From Acetobacteraceae bacterium (GTDB lineage: Bacteria > Pseudomonadota > Alphaproteobacteria > Acetobacterales > Acetobacteraceae): a stretch of DNA of 64,000 nt. The notes below the pieces were generated by a model that saw nothing but the letters and a program-made list of their open reading frames with translations, was not told the origin of the DNA and did no database searches. Shown here in pieces: positions 7,542 to 18,146 of the stretch. How positions within the stretch are numbered: position 1 is the first letter of the stretch; each line of letters begins with the position of its first letter. The position numbers were made by a program, and so were the translations under genes. The stretch is from NCBI GenBank assembly GCA_027451405.1, contig DAIDJM010000014.1, forward strand, positions 1-64,000, read 5' to 3'.

Positions 7542-9133
7542 AAGGCCACCGCCTCCGCCACTCTAATCCCATCCACAGCCGCCGAGAGGATGCCTCCCGC
7601 ATACCCGGCCCCTTCCCCCGCCGGGAAAAGCCCACGCGTGTTCACGCTCTGAAAATCCTCGCCGCGGCGGATGCGGATGGGCGAGGAGGTGCGGGTTTCG
7701 ACGCCGGTCATCACCGCATCGGGCAGATCGAAGCCGGGGATCCGGCGCGCGAAATGCGGCAGTGCCTCGCGAATCGCCTCGATCGCGAAACCGGGCAGGC
7801 AGTGCGCGAGGTCGGTCGGCGTGACGCCGGGTTTGTAGGACGGGAGGACAATGCCGAGACCCCGGCTCGGGCGGGCGGCGAGGAAATCCTCCACGCGCTG
7901 GCAGGGCGCGGCGTAGGTGCCGCCGCCCGCTTTAAACGCGAGGCTTTCCCAGTGGCGCTGGAAATCAATTCCAGCGAGCGGGCCACCCGGATAATCGGCC
8001 GGCGTGATGCCCACCACGATGCCGGCGTTCGCGTTGCGCTCGGCGCGCGAATATTGGCTCATGCCGTTGGTAACGACGCGGCCGGGCTCGGACGTCGCGG
8101 CCACCACGCTGCCGCCCGGGCACATGCAGAAACTATAGACCGAGCGGCCATTTGCACCGTGATACACGAGCTTGTAGTCGGCAGCCCCCAGGCGCTTGTC
8201 GCCGGCATGATCGCCGAAGCGGGCGCGGTCGATCAGCGATTGCGGATGCTCGATGCGCACGCCGATCGAGAAGGGTTTCCTCTCGATATGAACGCCGCGT
8301 TCGGCGATGGCGGCAAACAGATCGCGAGCGGAATGTCCTGGGGCGAGCACGAGCGCGTCGGCTTCGATCTCGGTGCCGTCCGCGAGTGTCACGCCGGCGA
8401 GGCGGCGGCCCTCGCCCTGCCCTTCGATGCGAAGATCGGTGACATGGGCGCCGAACCGATACTCGCCGCCGAGCGCCTCGATTTCGGCACGGATCGCCTC
8501 GACCATGGTGACCAGTCGGAACGTGCCGACATGCGGCTTCGCGGCCGTGAGGATTTCCTCGGGCGCACCGGCGCGGACGAAGATCTCGAGGACCCGGCGG
8601 CCGAGATGGGCCGGGTCCTTGATGCCGGAATAGAGCTTGCCGTCGGAGAAGGTGCCGGCGCCGCCTTCGCCGAATTGCACGTTGCTGCCGGGATCGAGCA
8701 CGCCGCGGCGCCACAGGCCCCAGGTGTCGCGCGTGCGTTCGCGCACGACACGGCCGCGCTCAAGCAGGATCGGCCGGAATCCCATCTCGGCCAGCGTGAG
8801 GGCGGCGAGCAGGCCGCAGGGACCGGCGCCCAGCACGAGCGGCCGGCGCGCGCCCTCGGGAGCGCGGGCCACATGCCGGTAGCGCATATCCGGGGTGGGC
8901 AGGATGTGGGGGTCGGCCGCGTGGCGGCGGAGCAGGGCCGCCTCATCGGCAACCACGGCGTCGATCGTGTAGACGAGCCGGATGGCGCGTTTGTTGCGCG
9001 CGTCGTGGCCGCGGCGGAAGACGTGGAAATCGGCCAGCGCCGCACGGGCAATGCCGAGCCGCGCGCAAATCGCTTCGGGCAGCGCGGCCTCGCCGTGCTC
9101 GAACGGGAGCGCGAGCTCCGTGATGCGGATCAA
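7466..9133 (-). CDS. FAD-dependent dehydrogenase (COG2509-like)
   Basis: A 555-residue flavoprotein of the large uncharacterised FAD-dependent dehydrogenase family. The N-terminal ~95 residues precede an FAD dinucleotide-binding motif GAGPCG (102-107). Further blocks are SNVQFGEGGAGTFSDGKL and, near the C-terminus, FPAGEGAGYAGGI, both typical of this family. The physiological substrate is unknown. The last ~22 residues (from about CLRRAEASP onward) are encoded by the dispersed repeat that overlaps the gene end, so the native C-terminus has probably been replaced. It is divergent from fumC. Confidence 0.82.
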   Translation of the reverse strand: MIRITELALPFEHGEAALPEAICARLGIARAALADFHVFRRGHDARNKRAIRLVYTIDAVVADEAALLRRHAADPHILPTPDMRYRHVARAPEGARRPLVLGAGPCGLLAALTLAEMGFRPILLERGRVVRERTRDTWGLWRRGVLDPGSNVQFGEGGAGTFSDGKLYSGIKDPAHLGRRVLEIFVRAGAPEEILTAAKPHVGTFRLVTMVEAIRAEIEALGGEYRFGAHVTDLRIEGQGEGRRLAGVTLADGTEIEADALVLAPGHSARDLFAAIAERGVHIERKPFSIGVRIEHPQSLIDRARFGDHAGDKRLGAADYKLVYHGANGRSVYSFCMCPGGSVVAATSEPGRVVTNGMSQYSRAERNANAGIVVGITPADYPGGPLAGIDFQRHWESLAFKAGGGTYAAPCQRVEDFLAARPSRGLGIVLPSYKPGVTPTDLAHCLPGFAIEAIREALPHFARRIPGFDLPDAVMTGVETRTSSPIRIRRGEDFQSVNTRGLFPAGEGAGYAGGILSAAVDGIRVAEAVALACLRRAEASPLHSAGAERPQTPSL

Positions 9134-9195
9134 GAAAGGCTCCTGAAGATCGGCGTCTTTTGGCGCCGGCCGCTTTGATATAATCGGTCGCGACC

Positions 9196-10596
<1,401 letters not shown>

Positions 10597-11598
10597 CCAC
10601 AACGGCCTCCTCGCGAGCCGCGCTGCCAAGACGTTCCTGCACGTAATCCACGAAAGCGCGAATCGCGGGCGACGCCTGGCGATGGCGCGGGTAGACGACG
10701 TGCACACCGCCTTCCTCGCAGGCCCAATCGGGAAGAATTTCGGTGAGCGCGCCGCGGCGGAGGCAATCCGCCACCAGGAATGCGGGTAGCCGGACGATGC
10801 CGAGACCAGCAACCGCGGCATCGCGCAGAATCTCGCCATTGTTCGAGCGCAGGCGGCCCGTCACCGTGACCCGTGCCTCGCCACCACCGCCGAACCGCCA
10901 TTCCGTGCTGCGCGCGAGATTGTAGATCAGGCAATCGTGCTGCCGCAGATCCGCCGGAGCGCCGGGGCTGCCGCGCTCCGCCAGATAGGCGGGACTGGCG
11001 CAAAGCAGCAGGCGCATGCCGTAGATCCGGCGTGCGACCAGCGAGGAATCGGCCAACCGCCCGAGCCGCACCGCCATGTCGTATCCTTCGCCGACCAGAT
11101 CGACCTGGCGGTCGTCGAGATCGATTTCCACGTCCAGCGCCGGATGGCGGGCGAGAAATCCGCCCAGGATCGGCGCGAGATAGAGCGTGCCGAACGAGAC
11201 CGGCGCGGAAATCCGCAACCGGCCGCGCGGAACCCCGGCGGCGTGAGCGGCGGCCGCTTCGGCGGCCTCGGCCTCAGCGAGGATGTGGCGGGCACGCTCG
11301 GCGAAATCGAGCCCGAGCTCGGTGGCCGAAAGCCGGCGCGTGGTGCGCTGGAGAAGCCGCGCGCCGAGCGCGGCTTCGAGTCCGGCGATGCGGCGGCTTG
11401 CCATCTGTTTGGAAAGTCCGAGCCGCGCGGCGGCGGCCGAGAGGCTGCCGCGGTCGAGCGTTTCGACCAGGATTTGCAGGTCCTCGAGCCGCAGCATTGT
11501 CCTCGCCTAATTGACGGTGATTGACCCGATCGTCCTATTCCTGGGCGCCTCCGCGGTCCATAGATTGTGCCGCGTTCTTCCAGCCCGGAGCGAGCGCC

Positions 11599-12207
11599 AT
11601 GACCAAAGTTCTGATCGCTTTCTATTCGCGGAACGGCAGCACCGAACGCCTGGCCCAGGCCATTGCAGAGGGCGCGCACGCGGCTGGCGCCGAAGTGCGG
11701 CTGCGCAGGGCGCGCGAATTCGTGAGCGCCGATGTCATGGCGAAGGCCCCGGGATGGGCCGAGAACGCGGCGCGCATGAACGCGCTCTATGAGGCCCCGA
11801 CCGAAGCGGACGCGGAATGGGCGGATGCGATCATTTTCGGCACACCGACGCGCTTCGGCGCAACGACGGCCGAATTGAAGGCCTACATCGATGGACTCGG
11901 CGGCCTGTGGTTCCAGGGCAAGCTCGTCGGCAAGGTGGGTTCCGTGTTCACCTCCACCGCGACGACCCATGGGGGTAACGAGAGCACGTTGCTTTCGCTC
12001 TATAACCCGATGGCGCACCTCGGATTGATCATCGTGCCGCTCGGCTATGGTGATCCGGTGATGTTCCGGGCGGGAACGCCATACGGCGCCTCGTCTGTTT
12101 CGGGACAGCAATCGACGCCGCCGACCGAGGACGATCTCGAAGTCGCGCGGTATCAGGGGCGGCGGGTCGCGCAGGTGGCGGCGGCGTTGAGGGCGGGGCG
12201 GTCGTAG
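11599..12207 (+). CDS. wrbA: NAD(P)H:quinone oxidoreductase, WrbA type
   Basis: A 202-residue flavodoxin-fold protein expected to reduce quinones by two electrons with FMN, protecting against semiquinone radicals. The phosphate-binding loop is FYSRNGSTERLA near the N-terminus, followed by GTPTRFGATTAELKAYIDGLGGLW, HGGNEST and GASSVSG, all characteristic of WrbA. ATG 11599 is preceded by GGAG; an open frame from 11521 adds 26 residues with no family similarity. It is divergent from a LysR gene, its likely regulator. Confidence 0.92.
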   Translation: MTKVLIAFYSRNGSTERLAQAIAEGAHAAGAEVRLRRAREFVSADVMAKAPGWAENAARMNALYEAPTEADAEWADAIIFGTPTRFGATTAELKAYIDGLGGLWFQGKLVGKVGSVFTSTATTHGGNESTLLSLYNPMAHLGLIIVPLGYGDPVMFRAGTPYGASSVSGQQSTPPTEDDLEVARYQGRRVAQVAAALRAGRS

Positions 12208-12210
12208 CAG

Positions 12211-12316
12211 CGCCTCGGGCGGGCAGGGGCTCTGCCCCATCCGGGCGCTCGCTCAGACCGATGGCGCGCACGCCCGGATCCCGCTGGGGCCGGAAGGCCC
12301 CAGACCCCGTTACTTT
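12211..12316 (-). repeat. structured dispersed repeat, copy 2 (inverted partner of copy 3)
   Basis: In minus orientation it reads head AAAGTAACGGGGT, hairpin CTGGGGCC/GGCCCCAG, a ~45-base internal segment with CCGGGCG/CGCCCGG ends, a GGGGCAGAGCCCC hairpin, and the tail CCCGCCCGAGGC. About 100 bases match copy 3 (12690-12796) with only some six differences. The head supplies the TAA stop of the DUF2945 gene, and the tail points at the 3' end of wrbA. Confidence 0.85.
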
Positions 12317-12522
12317 GCCGGTTTCAGCGACTCGGGTTTGTGGATGGCTTCCTTGCCGGATTTGTTGCTGCTTACCAGGACTTCGGGGTGTTCCTGGCTG
12401 GCCTTGGCGACGTGACCTTTCACGTGCGCTTCGCGGGTGACGATCTTCTCGACAGCGCCCTCTGTCTCGCCTTGCGGCGTGTTCCAGCGCACAGTCTCGC
12501 CAGGCTTCGGCGTGCGGTTCAT
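12310..12522 (-). CDS. DUF2945 (HVA1/TUDOR-like) small protein
   Basis: A 70-residue basic protein of the DUF2945 family, also called hypervirulence-associated TUDOR domain. The signature is a PGETVRWNTPQGETEG start, then EKIVTREAHVKGH, then VLVSSNKSGKEAIHKPESL. Function is not established; the fold is a small beta barrel of a type that often binds peptides or nucleic acid. Its stop codon lies within repeat copy 2, and the gene is bracketed by two inverted copies of that repeat, as if the segment were a cassette. Confidence 0.85.
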   Translation of the reverse strand: MNRTPKPGETVRWNTPQGETEGAVEKIVTREAHVKGHVAKASQEHPEVLVSSNKSGKEAIHKPESLKPAK

Positions 12523-12579
12523 CGGCGTGCTCCTGCGGACGAAAACGCCCGAAACACAAAACCCGTTGCCGGGTTTACC

Positions 12580-12627
12580 CCTAGAGCGGGTTCACTCTGA
12601 CTGTGGTCAGAGTGAACCCGCTCTAGG
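12580..12627. repeat. perfect 22-bp inverted repeat (hairpin)
   Basis: Arms of 22 bases (12580-12601 and 12606-12627) are exact reverse complements around a TGTG loop. The arms include TAGAGCGGGTTCACTC. No T-tract follows, so a simple intrinsic terminator is not evident. It lies upstream of the DUF2945 start and looks like an intergenic palindromic repeat unit. Confidence 0.85.
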
Positions 12628-12641
12628 CTCTTTGATTTGGC

Positions 12642-12688
12642 GAGCAACTTTATCACCCAGACCGATTCCGGTCTGGGTGATGTTGCTC
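12642..12688. repeat. long hairpin, second palindromic unit
   Basis: A 13-bp perfect stem (12652-12664 with 12669-12681, loop ATTC) is extended below a 3-base bulge by GAGCAAC (12642-12648) pairing with GTTGCTC (12682-12688). It follows the previous hairpin by 14 bases and ends just before repeat copy 3, so three structured units are stacked between the DUF2945 and aconitase genes. Confidence 0.8.
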
Positions 12689-12689
12689 T

Positions 12690-12796
12690 AAGGTGACGGG
12701 GTCTGGGGCCTTCCGGCGCCAGCCGGATCCGGGCGTGCGCGCCATCGGTCTGAGCGAGCGCCCGGATGGGGCAGAGCCCCTGCCCGCCGGAGGTGC
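12690..12796 (+). repeat. structured dispersed repeat, copy 3 (inverted partner of copy 2)
   Basis: Plus orientation: head AAGGTGACGGGGT, hairpin CTGGGGCC/GGCGCCAG with one mismatched pair, the same internal segment as copy 2, a GGGGCAGAGCCCC hairpin and tail CCGCCGGAGG. The tail ends three bases before the stop codon of acnA on the minus strand. Confidence 0.85.
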
Positions 12797-12799
12797 GCC

Positions 12800-15493
12800 T
12801 CAGGCGGCTTTCGCCATCCCCCGCAGCACGTAGGGCAAAATCCCTCCGTGCCGGTAATAATTCACCTCGTCGGCCGTATCTACGCGGCAGATCAGCTCGC
12901 ACTCGGCGGTCCCGCCGTCCGCGCGATGGATGCGCATGGTGAGCGTCATGCGCGGGCGTAATGCATCGAGACCGACGATGTCGATCACCTCGTCGCCGAC
13001 GAGTGCCAACGATTTGCGGGTGATGCCTTCGGGGAAGAGCAGCGGCAGCACGCCCATGCCGACCAGGTTGCTGCGATGGATGCGCTCGAAACTCTCGGCG
13101 ATCACCGCTTTGATGCCAAGCAGCGCGGTGCCTTTCGCGGCCCAGTCGCGGCTGCTGCCCATGCCGTATTCGCGGCCACCGAAGACGACGAGCGGGACGC
13201 CCTCGCGCTGATAGCGCATGGCCGCATCGTAGATCGGCAGGCGCTCGCCGCTCGGATAATGCCTGGTCTCGCCGCCTTCGGTGCCAGGCACCATCTCGTT
13301 TCGAATACGAATGTTCGCGAACGTGCCGCGCATCATCACTTCGTGGTTGCCGCGCCGGCTGCCGTAGGAGTTGAAGTCCTTTTGCAGGACCTGGTGCTCG
13401 CCGAGATATTCGCCGGCGGGGCTGGATTTACGGATACTGCCGGCGGGACTGATGTGATCGGTCGTGATGTTGTCGCCGAGCACAGCGAGAATGCGGGCAC
13501 CCGTGATATCGCCGACGGGTGGAGGCGTATCGGTCAGGCTTTCGAAATAAGGCGGGTTTTTCACATAGGTGGAGCCGTCGTTCCAGCGATAGGTTTCGCT
13601 GCCGGTCTCGACCCGCAGCCCCTGCCATTCCTTTGTGCCCTGCGTGACCATACCATAGCGCTTGCGGAACTGCTCGCGCTGCACGCTTTTGGCGACAATC
13701 TCGTGAATCTCGCGGTTGCTTGGCCATAGATCGCGCAAATGGACCGGCTTGCCGTCCGGCGTCTCTCCAAGCGGGACGGTGGTGATATCGTCGCGGATGT
13801 TGCCGAGCAGCGCGTAGGCCACGACCAGCGGCGGGCTCGCGAGATAGTTCGCGCGCACGTTTTGATGCACGCGTCCCTCGAAATTGCGGTTGCCTGAGAG
13901 CACGCTAGCGACGACGAGTTTGTCGCCTTCGATCACATCGGCAAGCGCGTCGTCGAGGGGACCGGAGTTGCCGATGCAAGTGGTGCAGCCATAGCCGACC
14001 GTGTCGAACCCGATCGCGTCGAGATCGGCGGTGAGCCCCGCGGCATCGAGATATTCGGTCACCACCTGCGATCCCGGAGCGAGCGAGGTCTTCACCCAGG
14101 GTTTGGGCTTGAGGCCGAGCGCGCGGGCGCGACGGGCGACAAGGCCGGCCGCAACCATCACGTAAGGGTTGGACGTGTTCGTGCAGCTCGTGATCGCGGC
14201 GATCACGACATCGCCGTGGCCGATCGTGAAATCATGGCCGGTCACCGCGTGACGCCGCGTGATCTCCGCCTCGCGGACGCTCTGTGCGGCCAGATCGGCG
14301 CGGAAGGCGCGCGATACTTCGTCGAGCGAGACCCGGTCCTGCGGCCGTTTCGGGCCCGCAAGCGAGGGCACCACCGTGCCGAGATCGAGTTCAAGCGTGT
14401 CGGTGAAGCGCGGCTCGGGGCTGCTGGCATCGCGGAACATGCCTTGCGCCCGCAGATAGGCTTCGACGAGCGCCACACGCGCCTCGTCGCGGCCGGTCAG
14501 GCGCAGATAATCAAGCGTCATGGCATCGACCGGGAAAAAGCCACAGGTCGCGCCGTATTCGGGGGCCATGTTGGCGATGGTGGCGCGGTCGGCGACCGGC
14601 AGATGGTCGAGCGCGGGGCCGTAGAATTCGACGAATTTGCCGACCACGCCTTTCTTTCGCAGCATCTGCGTGACGGTGAGCACGAGGTCGGTGGCGGTAG
14701 CACCTTCGGGCAGCGCGCCGATGAGGCGGAATCCGATCACGTCGGGGATCAACATCGCGATCGGCTGGCCGAGCATCGCGGCTTCGGCCTCGATGCCGCC
14801 GACACCCCAGCCGAGCACGCCCATGCCGTTGACCATCGTGGTGTGGCTGTCGGTGCCGTAGAGCGTGTCGGGATAGGCGAGCGTCTCGCCGCCCGGCAGT
14901 TCCGCGGTCCACACGGCCTGCGCCAGATATTCGAGATTGACCTGGTGGCAGATGCCGGCGCCGGGCGGGACCACGCGGAAATTGCGGAAGGCTTCCTGGC
15001 CCCAGCGGAGAAAAGCGTAGCGCTCGCGGTTGCGCTCGAACTCGACAGCGACGTTCTTGGCAAGACTGTCTTGAGTGCCGTAGAAATCCACCATCACGGA
15101 ATGATCGATCACCAGATCGACCGGCACGAGCGGGTTCACTTTCTGCGGATCGCCGGCAAGCCGCTTCATGCCGTCGCGCATCGCGGCGAGGTCGACCACC
15201 GCGGGCACGCCCGTGAAATCCTGCATCAAGATGCGCGCCGGGCGGAACGGCACTTCCTCGGTGCTGCTGCCTTTATCGAGCCAGCGCGCGATGCGGTGCG
15301 CGTCCTCGACCGTGTAGCTGGTTCCGTTCTCGAATCTCAGGACGTTCTCGAGCAGAACCTTGAGACTGACCGGCAGGCGGGAGAGGTCGCCGAGCACGCG
15401 CCCGGCGCGGGGGATCGAGAAATAGGTGTAGCGCCGGCCGCCCGCCTCCAGCTCCGCGCGGGTGGCAAGCGTGTCCTGGCCGGTCGGCGTCAT
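12800..15493 (-). CDS. acnA: aconitate hydratase (AcnA type)
   Basis: This TCA-cycle enzyme isomerises citrate and isocitrate using a [4Fe-4S] cluster. It is 897 residues, typical of the AcnA/IRP1-like family. The cluster cysteines are visible in SCTNTSNP and GCTTCIGNSGPL. The late blocks GREYGMGSSRDWAAKG and NLVGMGVLPL belong to the swivelling domain that holds catalytic residues. ATG 15493 starts MTPTGQDTL; an in-frame extension to 15553 is unlikely because it lacks similarity and approaches the divergent ccmA promoter. Repeat copy 3 abuts the stop codon. Confidence 0.95.
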   Translation of the reverse strand: MTPTGQDTLATRAELEAGGRRYTYFSIPRAGRVLGDLSRLPVSLKVLLENVLRFENGTSYTVEDAHRIARWLDKGSSTEEVPFRPARILMQDFTGVPAVVDLAAMRDGMKRLAGDPQKVNPLVPVDLVIDHSVMVDFYGTQDSLAKNVAVEFERNRERYAFLRWGQEAFRNFRVVPPGAGICHQVNLEYLAQAVWTAELPGGETLAYPDTLYGTDSHTTMVNGMGVLGWGVGGIEAEAAMLGQPIAMLIPDVIGFRLIGALPEGATATDLVLTVTQMLRKKGVVGKFVEFYGPALDHLPVADRATIANMAPEYGATCGFFPVDAMTLDYLRLTGRDEARVALVEAYLRAQGMFRDASSPEPRFTDTLELDLGTVVPSLAGPKRPQDRVSLDEVSRAFRADLAAQSVREAEITRRHAVTGHDFTIGHGDVVIAAITSCTNTSNPYVMVAAGLVARRARALGLKPKPWVKTSLAPGSQVVTEYLDAAGLTADLDAIGFDTVGYGCTTCIGNSGPLDDALADVIEGDKLVVASVLSGNRNFEGRVHQNVRANYLASPPLVVAYALLGNIRDDITTVPLGETPDGKPVHLRDLWPSNREIHEIVAKSVQREQFRKRYGMVTQGTKEWQGLRVETGSETYRWNDGSTYVKNPPYFESLTDTPPPVGDITGARILAVLGDNITTDHISPAGSIRKSSPAGEYLGEHQVLQKDFNSYGSRRGNHEVMMRGTFANIRIRNEMVPGTEGGETRHYPSGERLPIYDAAMRYQREGVPLVVFGGREYGMGSSRDWAAKGTALLGIKAVIAESFERIHRSNLVGMGVLPLLFPEGITRKSLALVGDEVIDIVGLDALRPRMTLTMRIHRADGGTAECELICRVDTADEVNYYRHGGILPYVLRGMAKAA

Positions 15494-15598
15494 GGGTCGG
15501 CGTCCTGATGCAATCGGGGTTGGCCGGGTTATAGACTGCCCCCCCTGCCCCACAACACCGCTTGCGCCGGGTCTGGCCAGAGGCTAGCGCGGCCCGCG

Positions 15599-16177
15599 AT
15601 GCGTCTGGTGGGCCAGGATATTTCGGTGTTTCGCGGCGAGCGGCTCGTGTTGCGGGGTGTCGCGTTCGCGGTGGCGGCGGGTGGCGCGCTGCTGCTGACC
15701 GGGCCGAACGGGGCCGGCAAATCGACGCTGCTGCGGGCGATCGCCGGGCTCAAGCGGCTCGATGCGGGGTCGATCACGTTCGACGGGGACCCAGAAATTG
15801 CCGGGCGGGCCGGGCTGCTCGGGCATCAGGACGCGATCAAGGTGGGGCTGTCGGTCGCGGAAAATCTCGGCTTCGAGGCGGACCGGGCGGGCTTGCCGAC
15901 GGGGCCGGCGCTGGAGGCGGTGGGGCTCGGCGCGCTGGCGCGGCTGCCGGCACGGCTACTCTCGGCCGGACAGCGCCGGCGTCTGGCGATCGCGCGGCTT
16001 TCACTCGGCGGCGCGCCGCTCTGGCTGCTCGATGAGCCGACGCTCGGGCTCGATGCGGCGTCGGTCGGGCGGTTCGGCGAGATGCTGGCCGCGCATCGCG
16101 CGCGCGGCGGCGTGGTGGTGGCGGCAACGCATCTGCCGCTGCCGCTGCCGGGGGCGGAGACCCTGGCGCTCGGATGA
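15599..16177 (+). CDS. ccmA: cytochrome c biogenesis ATPase CcmA
   Basis: ATP-binding subunit of the CcmABCD heme-handling complex of system I cytochrome c maturation, which acts at the inner membrane to release heme-loaded CcmE. It has 192 residues, with Walker A GPNGAGKST (35-43), ABC signature LSAGQRRR and Walker B LWLLDEPTLGLD. It overlaps ccmB by 4 bases (ATGA), so the two are translationally coupled. It is divergent from acnA, an arrangement common in alphaproteobacteria. A CcmC gene does not follow here. Confidence 0.93.
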   Translation: MRLVGQDISVFRGERLVLRGVAFAVAAGGALLLTGPNGAGKSTLLRAIAGLKRLDAGSITFDGDPEIAGRAGLLGHQDAIKVGLSVAENLGFEADRAGLPTGPALEAVGLGALARLPARLLSAGQRRRLAIARLSLGGAPLWLLDEPTLGLDAASVGRFGEMLAAHRARGGVVVAATHLPLPLPGAETLALG

Positions 16178-16839
16178 GCGGGTTTTTCGCGACCTTCCGG
16201 CGCGAGCTGCGGCTCGCGCTGCGGTTCGGCGGCGACACGGCGGGGCCGCTGCTGTTCCTGTTCGTGACGGGGGCGCTGTTTCCGCTGGCGATCGGGCCGG
16301 GGCCCTCGACGCTTGGGCGGATCGCGCCGGGGGTGGTGTGGGTGTGCGCGCTGCTCGCGGCGCTGTTGCCGCTCGAGCGGCTGTTCGCCGCGGATTACGA
16401 GGACGGATCGCTCGATCTGCTGCTGGTCTCGGGAGTGCCGGCGAGCCTGGTGGCGCTCGCCAAGGCCTGCGCGCACTGGTTGGTCACCGGGTTGCCGCTG
16501 CTGGTCGGCGCGGTGCCGCTTGCGGTGATGCTGCGGCTGCCGGATGCGGGGCTGCCGGCGCTGGCGCTCGGGCTGGCGCTCGGGACCGCGTCGCTGTCGC
16601 TGCTCGGGACCGCGGCGGCGGCCGTTGTGCTGGGGGCGCGGCGGGCGGGGGTTTTGCTGCCCATTCTGGTGCTGCCGCTGGTGACGCCGGTGCTGATTTT
16701 CGGGGCGGCGGCGGCGGATTCGGCGGCGGCGGGGCTGCCGGCGCAGGCCAATCTGTTGCTGCTGGGGGCCGTGTTCGCGGCCTGCGTGCCGCTTTGTCCC
16801 CTGGCGGCGGGCGCCGGCCTCCGGGCGGCGACGGATTAG
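16174..16839 (+). CDS. ccmB: heme exporter membrane protein CcmB
   Basis: Membrane partner of CcmA in cytochrome c maturation. It has 221 residues with about six hydrophobic segments (for example GPLLFLFVTGALFPLAIG near residue 27 and LPILVLPLVTPVLIFGAA in the C-terminal half). The C-terminus CPLAAGAGLRAATD follows the normal family ending (…AAALR), so the gene is intact. The stop codon lies immediately before repeat copy 4. It is co-translated with ccmA through a 4-base overlap. Confidence 0.92.
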   Translation: MSGFFATFRRELRLALRFGGDTAGPLLFLFVTGALFPLAIGPGPSTLGRIAPGVVWVCALLAALLPLERLFAADYEDGSLDLLLVSGVPASLVALAKACAHWLVTGLPLLVGAVPLAVMLRLPDAGLPALALGLALGTASLSLLGTAAAAVVLGARRAGVLLPILVLPLVTPVLIFGAAAADSAAAGLPAQANLLLLGAVFAACVPLCPLAAGAGLRAATD

Positions 16840-16935
16840 GGGGCTGGGGCCTTTCGGCCCCAGCGGGCTCGATATCGGTGCGCCATCGGTTCGAGCACCG
16901 ATGGCGAGGGGGCAGAGCCCCTGCCCGCCGGAGGC
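16838..16935 (+). repeat. structured dispersed repeat, copy 4
   Basis: Starts at the ccmB stop codon. It contains hairpin CTGGGGCC/GGCCCCAG (16844-16863), an internal hairpin CGCCATCGGT/ACCGATGGCG, a GGGGCAGAGCCCC hairpin, and the tail CCGCCGGAGGC ending at 16935. The spacer between the conserved ends differs from that of copies 2 and 3. Confidence 0.82.
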
Positions 16936-17000
16936 AACCCTTGCCGTGAGCCCCCCGAAGCCCATCATGTGGACTCTGTTTCAAGGAAGCGTCCCCAACC

Positions 17001-17636
17001 GTGAACAAGCTAGCCCCCCGGCCCCGCGCCGCGCGCGCGAGTGCCGCCCGACCCACCCAGGCCGAGGCCGAGGAGGCGATCCGCACGCTGATCCGATGGG
17101 CCGGCGACGATCCCGAGCGCGAGGGACTGCTCGACACGCCCAAGCGTGTGGCGAAATCCTATCTCGAGTTCTTCCGGGGCTACACCGAAGACCCGATGCA
17201 GCTGCTCGAGCGGACCTTCGAGGAAGTCGAGGGCTACGACGAGATTGTCCTGCTCCGGGACATCCGGGTGGAGAGCCATTGCGAGCACCACATGGTGCCC
17301 ATCATCGGCCGGGCGCATGTTGCCTATCTGCCGCACCATCGCGTGGTGGGCATCAGCAAGCTCGCGCGCGTCGTCGATGCGTATGCACACCGGTTGCAGA
17401 TCCAGGAGAAGCTCACGGCGCAGATCGCGAACACGATCAACGAAGTGCTGGCGCCGCGCGGCACGGCCGTGATTATCGAAGCAGCCCACGAATGCATGAC
17501 GACCCGCGGCGTGCACAAAACCGGTGTCTCCATGGTGACGAGCCGGATGCTCGGCGCGTTCCGCGATGATCCGGCGACACGGCGCGAGTTGCTGGCGATG
17601 ATCGGGCAGCGCGCGCCGGGGGCGATGGAGGCCTGA
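17001..17636 (+). CDS. folE: GTP cyclohydrolase I
   Basis: It converts GTP to 7,8-dihydroneopterin triphosphate, the first step of tetrahydrofolate synthesis. It is 211 residues, beginning with GTG behind AAGGA. The zinc and active-site motifs are clear: [10 protein letters not shown] (Cys and His ligands) and, later, [14 protein letters not shown] with the second zinc Cys. It belongs to the canonical FolE type (FolE1). It is 6 bases ahead of the DUF1877 gene, so the two may form an operon. Confidence 0.95.
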   Translation: MNKLAPRPRAARASAARPTQAEAEEAIRTLIRWAGDDPEREGLLDTPKRVAKSYLEFFRGYTEDPMQLLERTFEEVEGYDEIVLLRDIRVESHCEHHMVPIIGRAHVAYLPHHRVVGISKLARVVDAYAHRLQIQEKLTAQIANTINEVLAPRGTAVIIEAAHECMTTRGVHKTGVSMVTSRMLGAFRDDPATRRELLAMIGQRAPGAMEA

Positions 17637-17642
17637 TCCGGC

Positions 17643-18146
17643 GTGGCCTTCGAGGCCGTCTTCTACGCGCTGACGCCTTCGGACCTGGAGCGGCTGATTG
17701 CCGATCCGGCGATCGCGGCGGCGCTGTTTGCCGAGGATGAGCCGCCGGTCACACCCTCCGACACGCTCGATATCGGCAACCACTGGCATGGCGTGCACTA
17801 TCTTCTCTGCGGGCAGCCCAAGGTCGGGCGCGAGGGGCTGAGCCGTGCGGTGCTGGGCGGCCTGCCGATCGGCGACGATCCGGCCGGCTTCACGGGCTTT
17901 GGTCCCGCGCGCTATTTTCCCGCCGATATGGTTGCGGAACTGAGCCAAGGCATGGGCGATCCGCAGGTCGAGGTGAAAGCGCGCGGCCGGTTCAGTCCGG
18001 ATGCGATGAACCGGCAGCGCATCCACCCGAGCTGGCGTCTGGCCGACGGGCCGGGTCTGATCGATTCGTTGCGGAAATTGCGCGCATTCTACGAAGCGGC
18101 GGCGACGCGTGGCGACGCGATCGTCACCTGCGTGCTGCCCGTGTAG
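17643..18146 (+). CDS. DUF1877 (YfbM-like) protein
   Basis: A 167-residue cytoplasmic protein of the YfbM/DUF1877 family, starting at GTG. Typical features are the N-terminal MAFEAVFYALTPSDLERL, the central DIGNHWHGVHYLL block, GPARYFPADMVAELS, and the C-terminal LIDSLRKLRAFYEAAATRGD. Function of the family is unknown. It follows folE by 6 bases and overlaps the converging TPR gene by 23 bases. Confidence 0.82.
   Translation: MAFEAVFYALTPSDLERLIADPAIAAALFAEDEPPVTPSDTLDIGNHWHGVHYLLCGQPKVGREGLSRAVLGGLPIGDDPAGFTGFGPARYFPADMVAELSQGMGDPQVEVKARGRFSPDAMNRQRIHPSWRLADGPGLIDSLRKLRAFYEAAATRGDAIVTCVLPV

Noticed and set aside
7505-9178. 557-codon plus-strand frame opposite the FAD oxidoreductase
   Set aside because: High GC shadows create long antisense frames; its peptide is Arg/Ala/Gly-rich without motifs, while the minus strand has clear FAD motifs.
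11521-11598. 26-residue extension of WrbA
   Set aside because: The family starts at MTKVLIAFYS, preceded by a GGAG; the extension lies in the regulatory gap opposite LysR.
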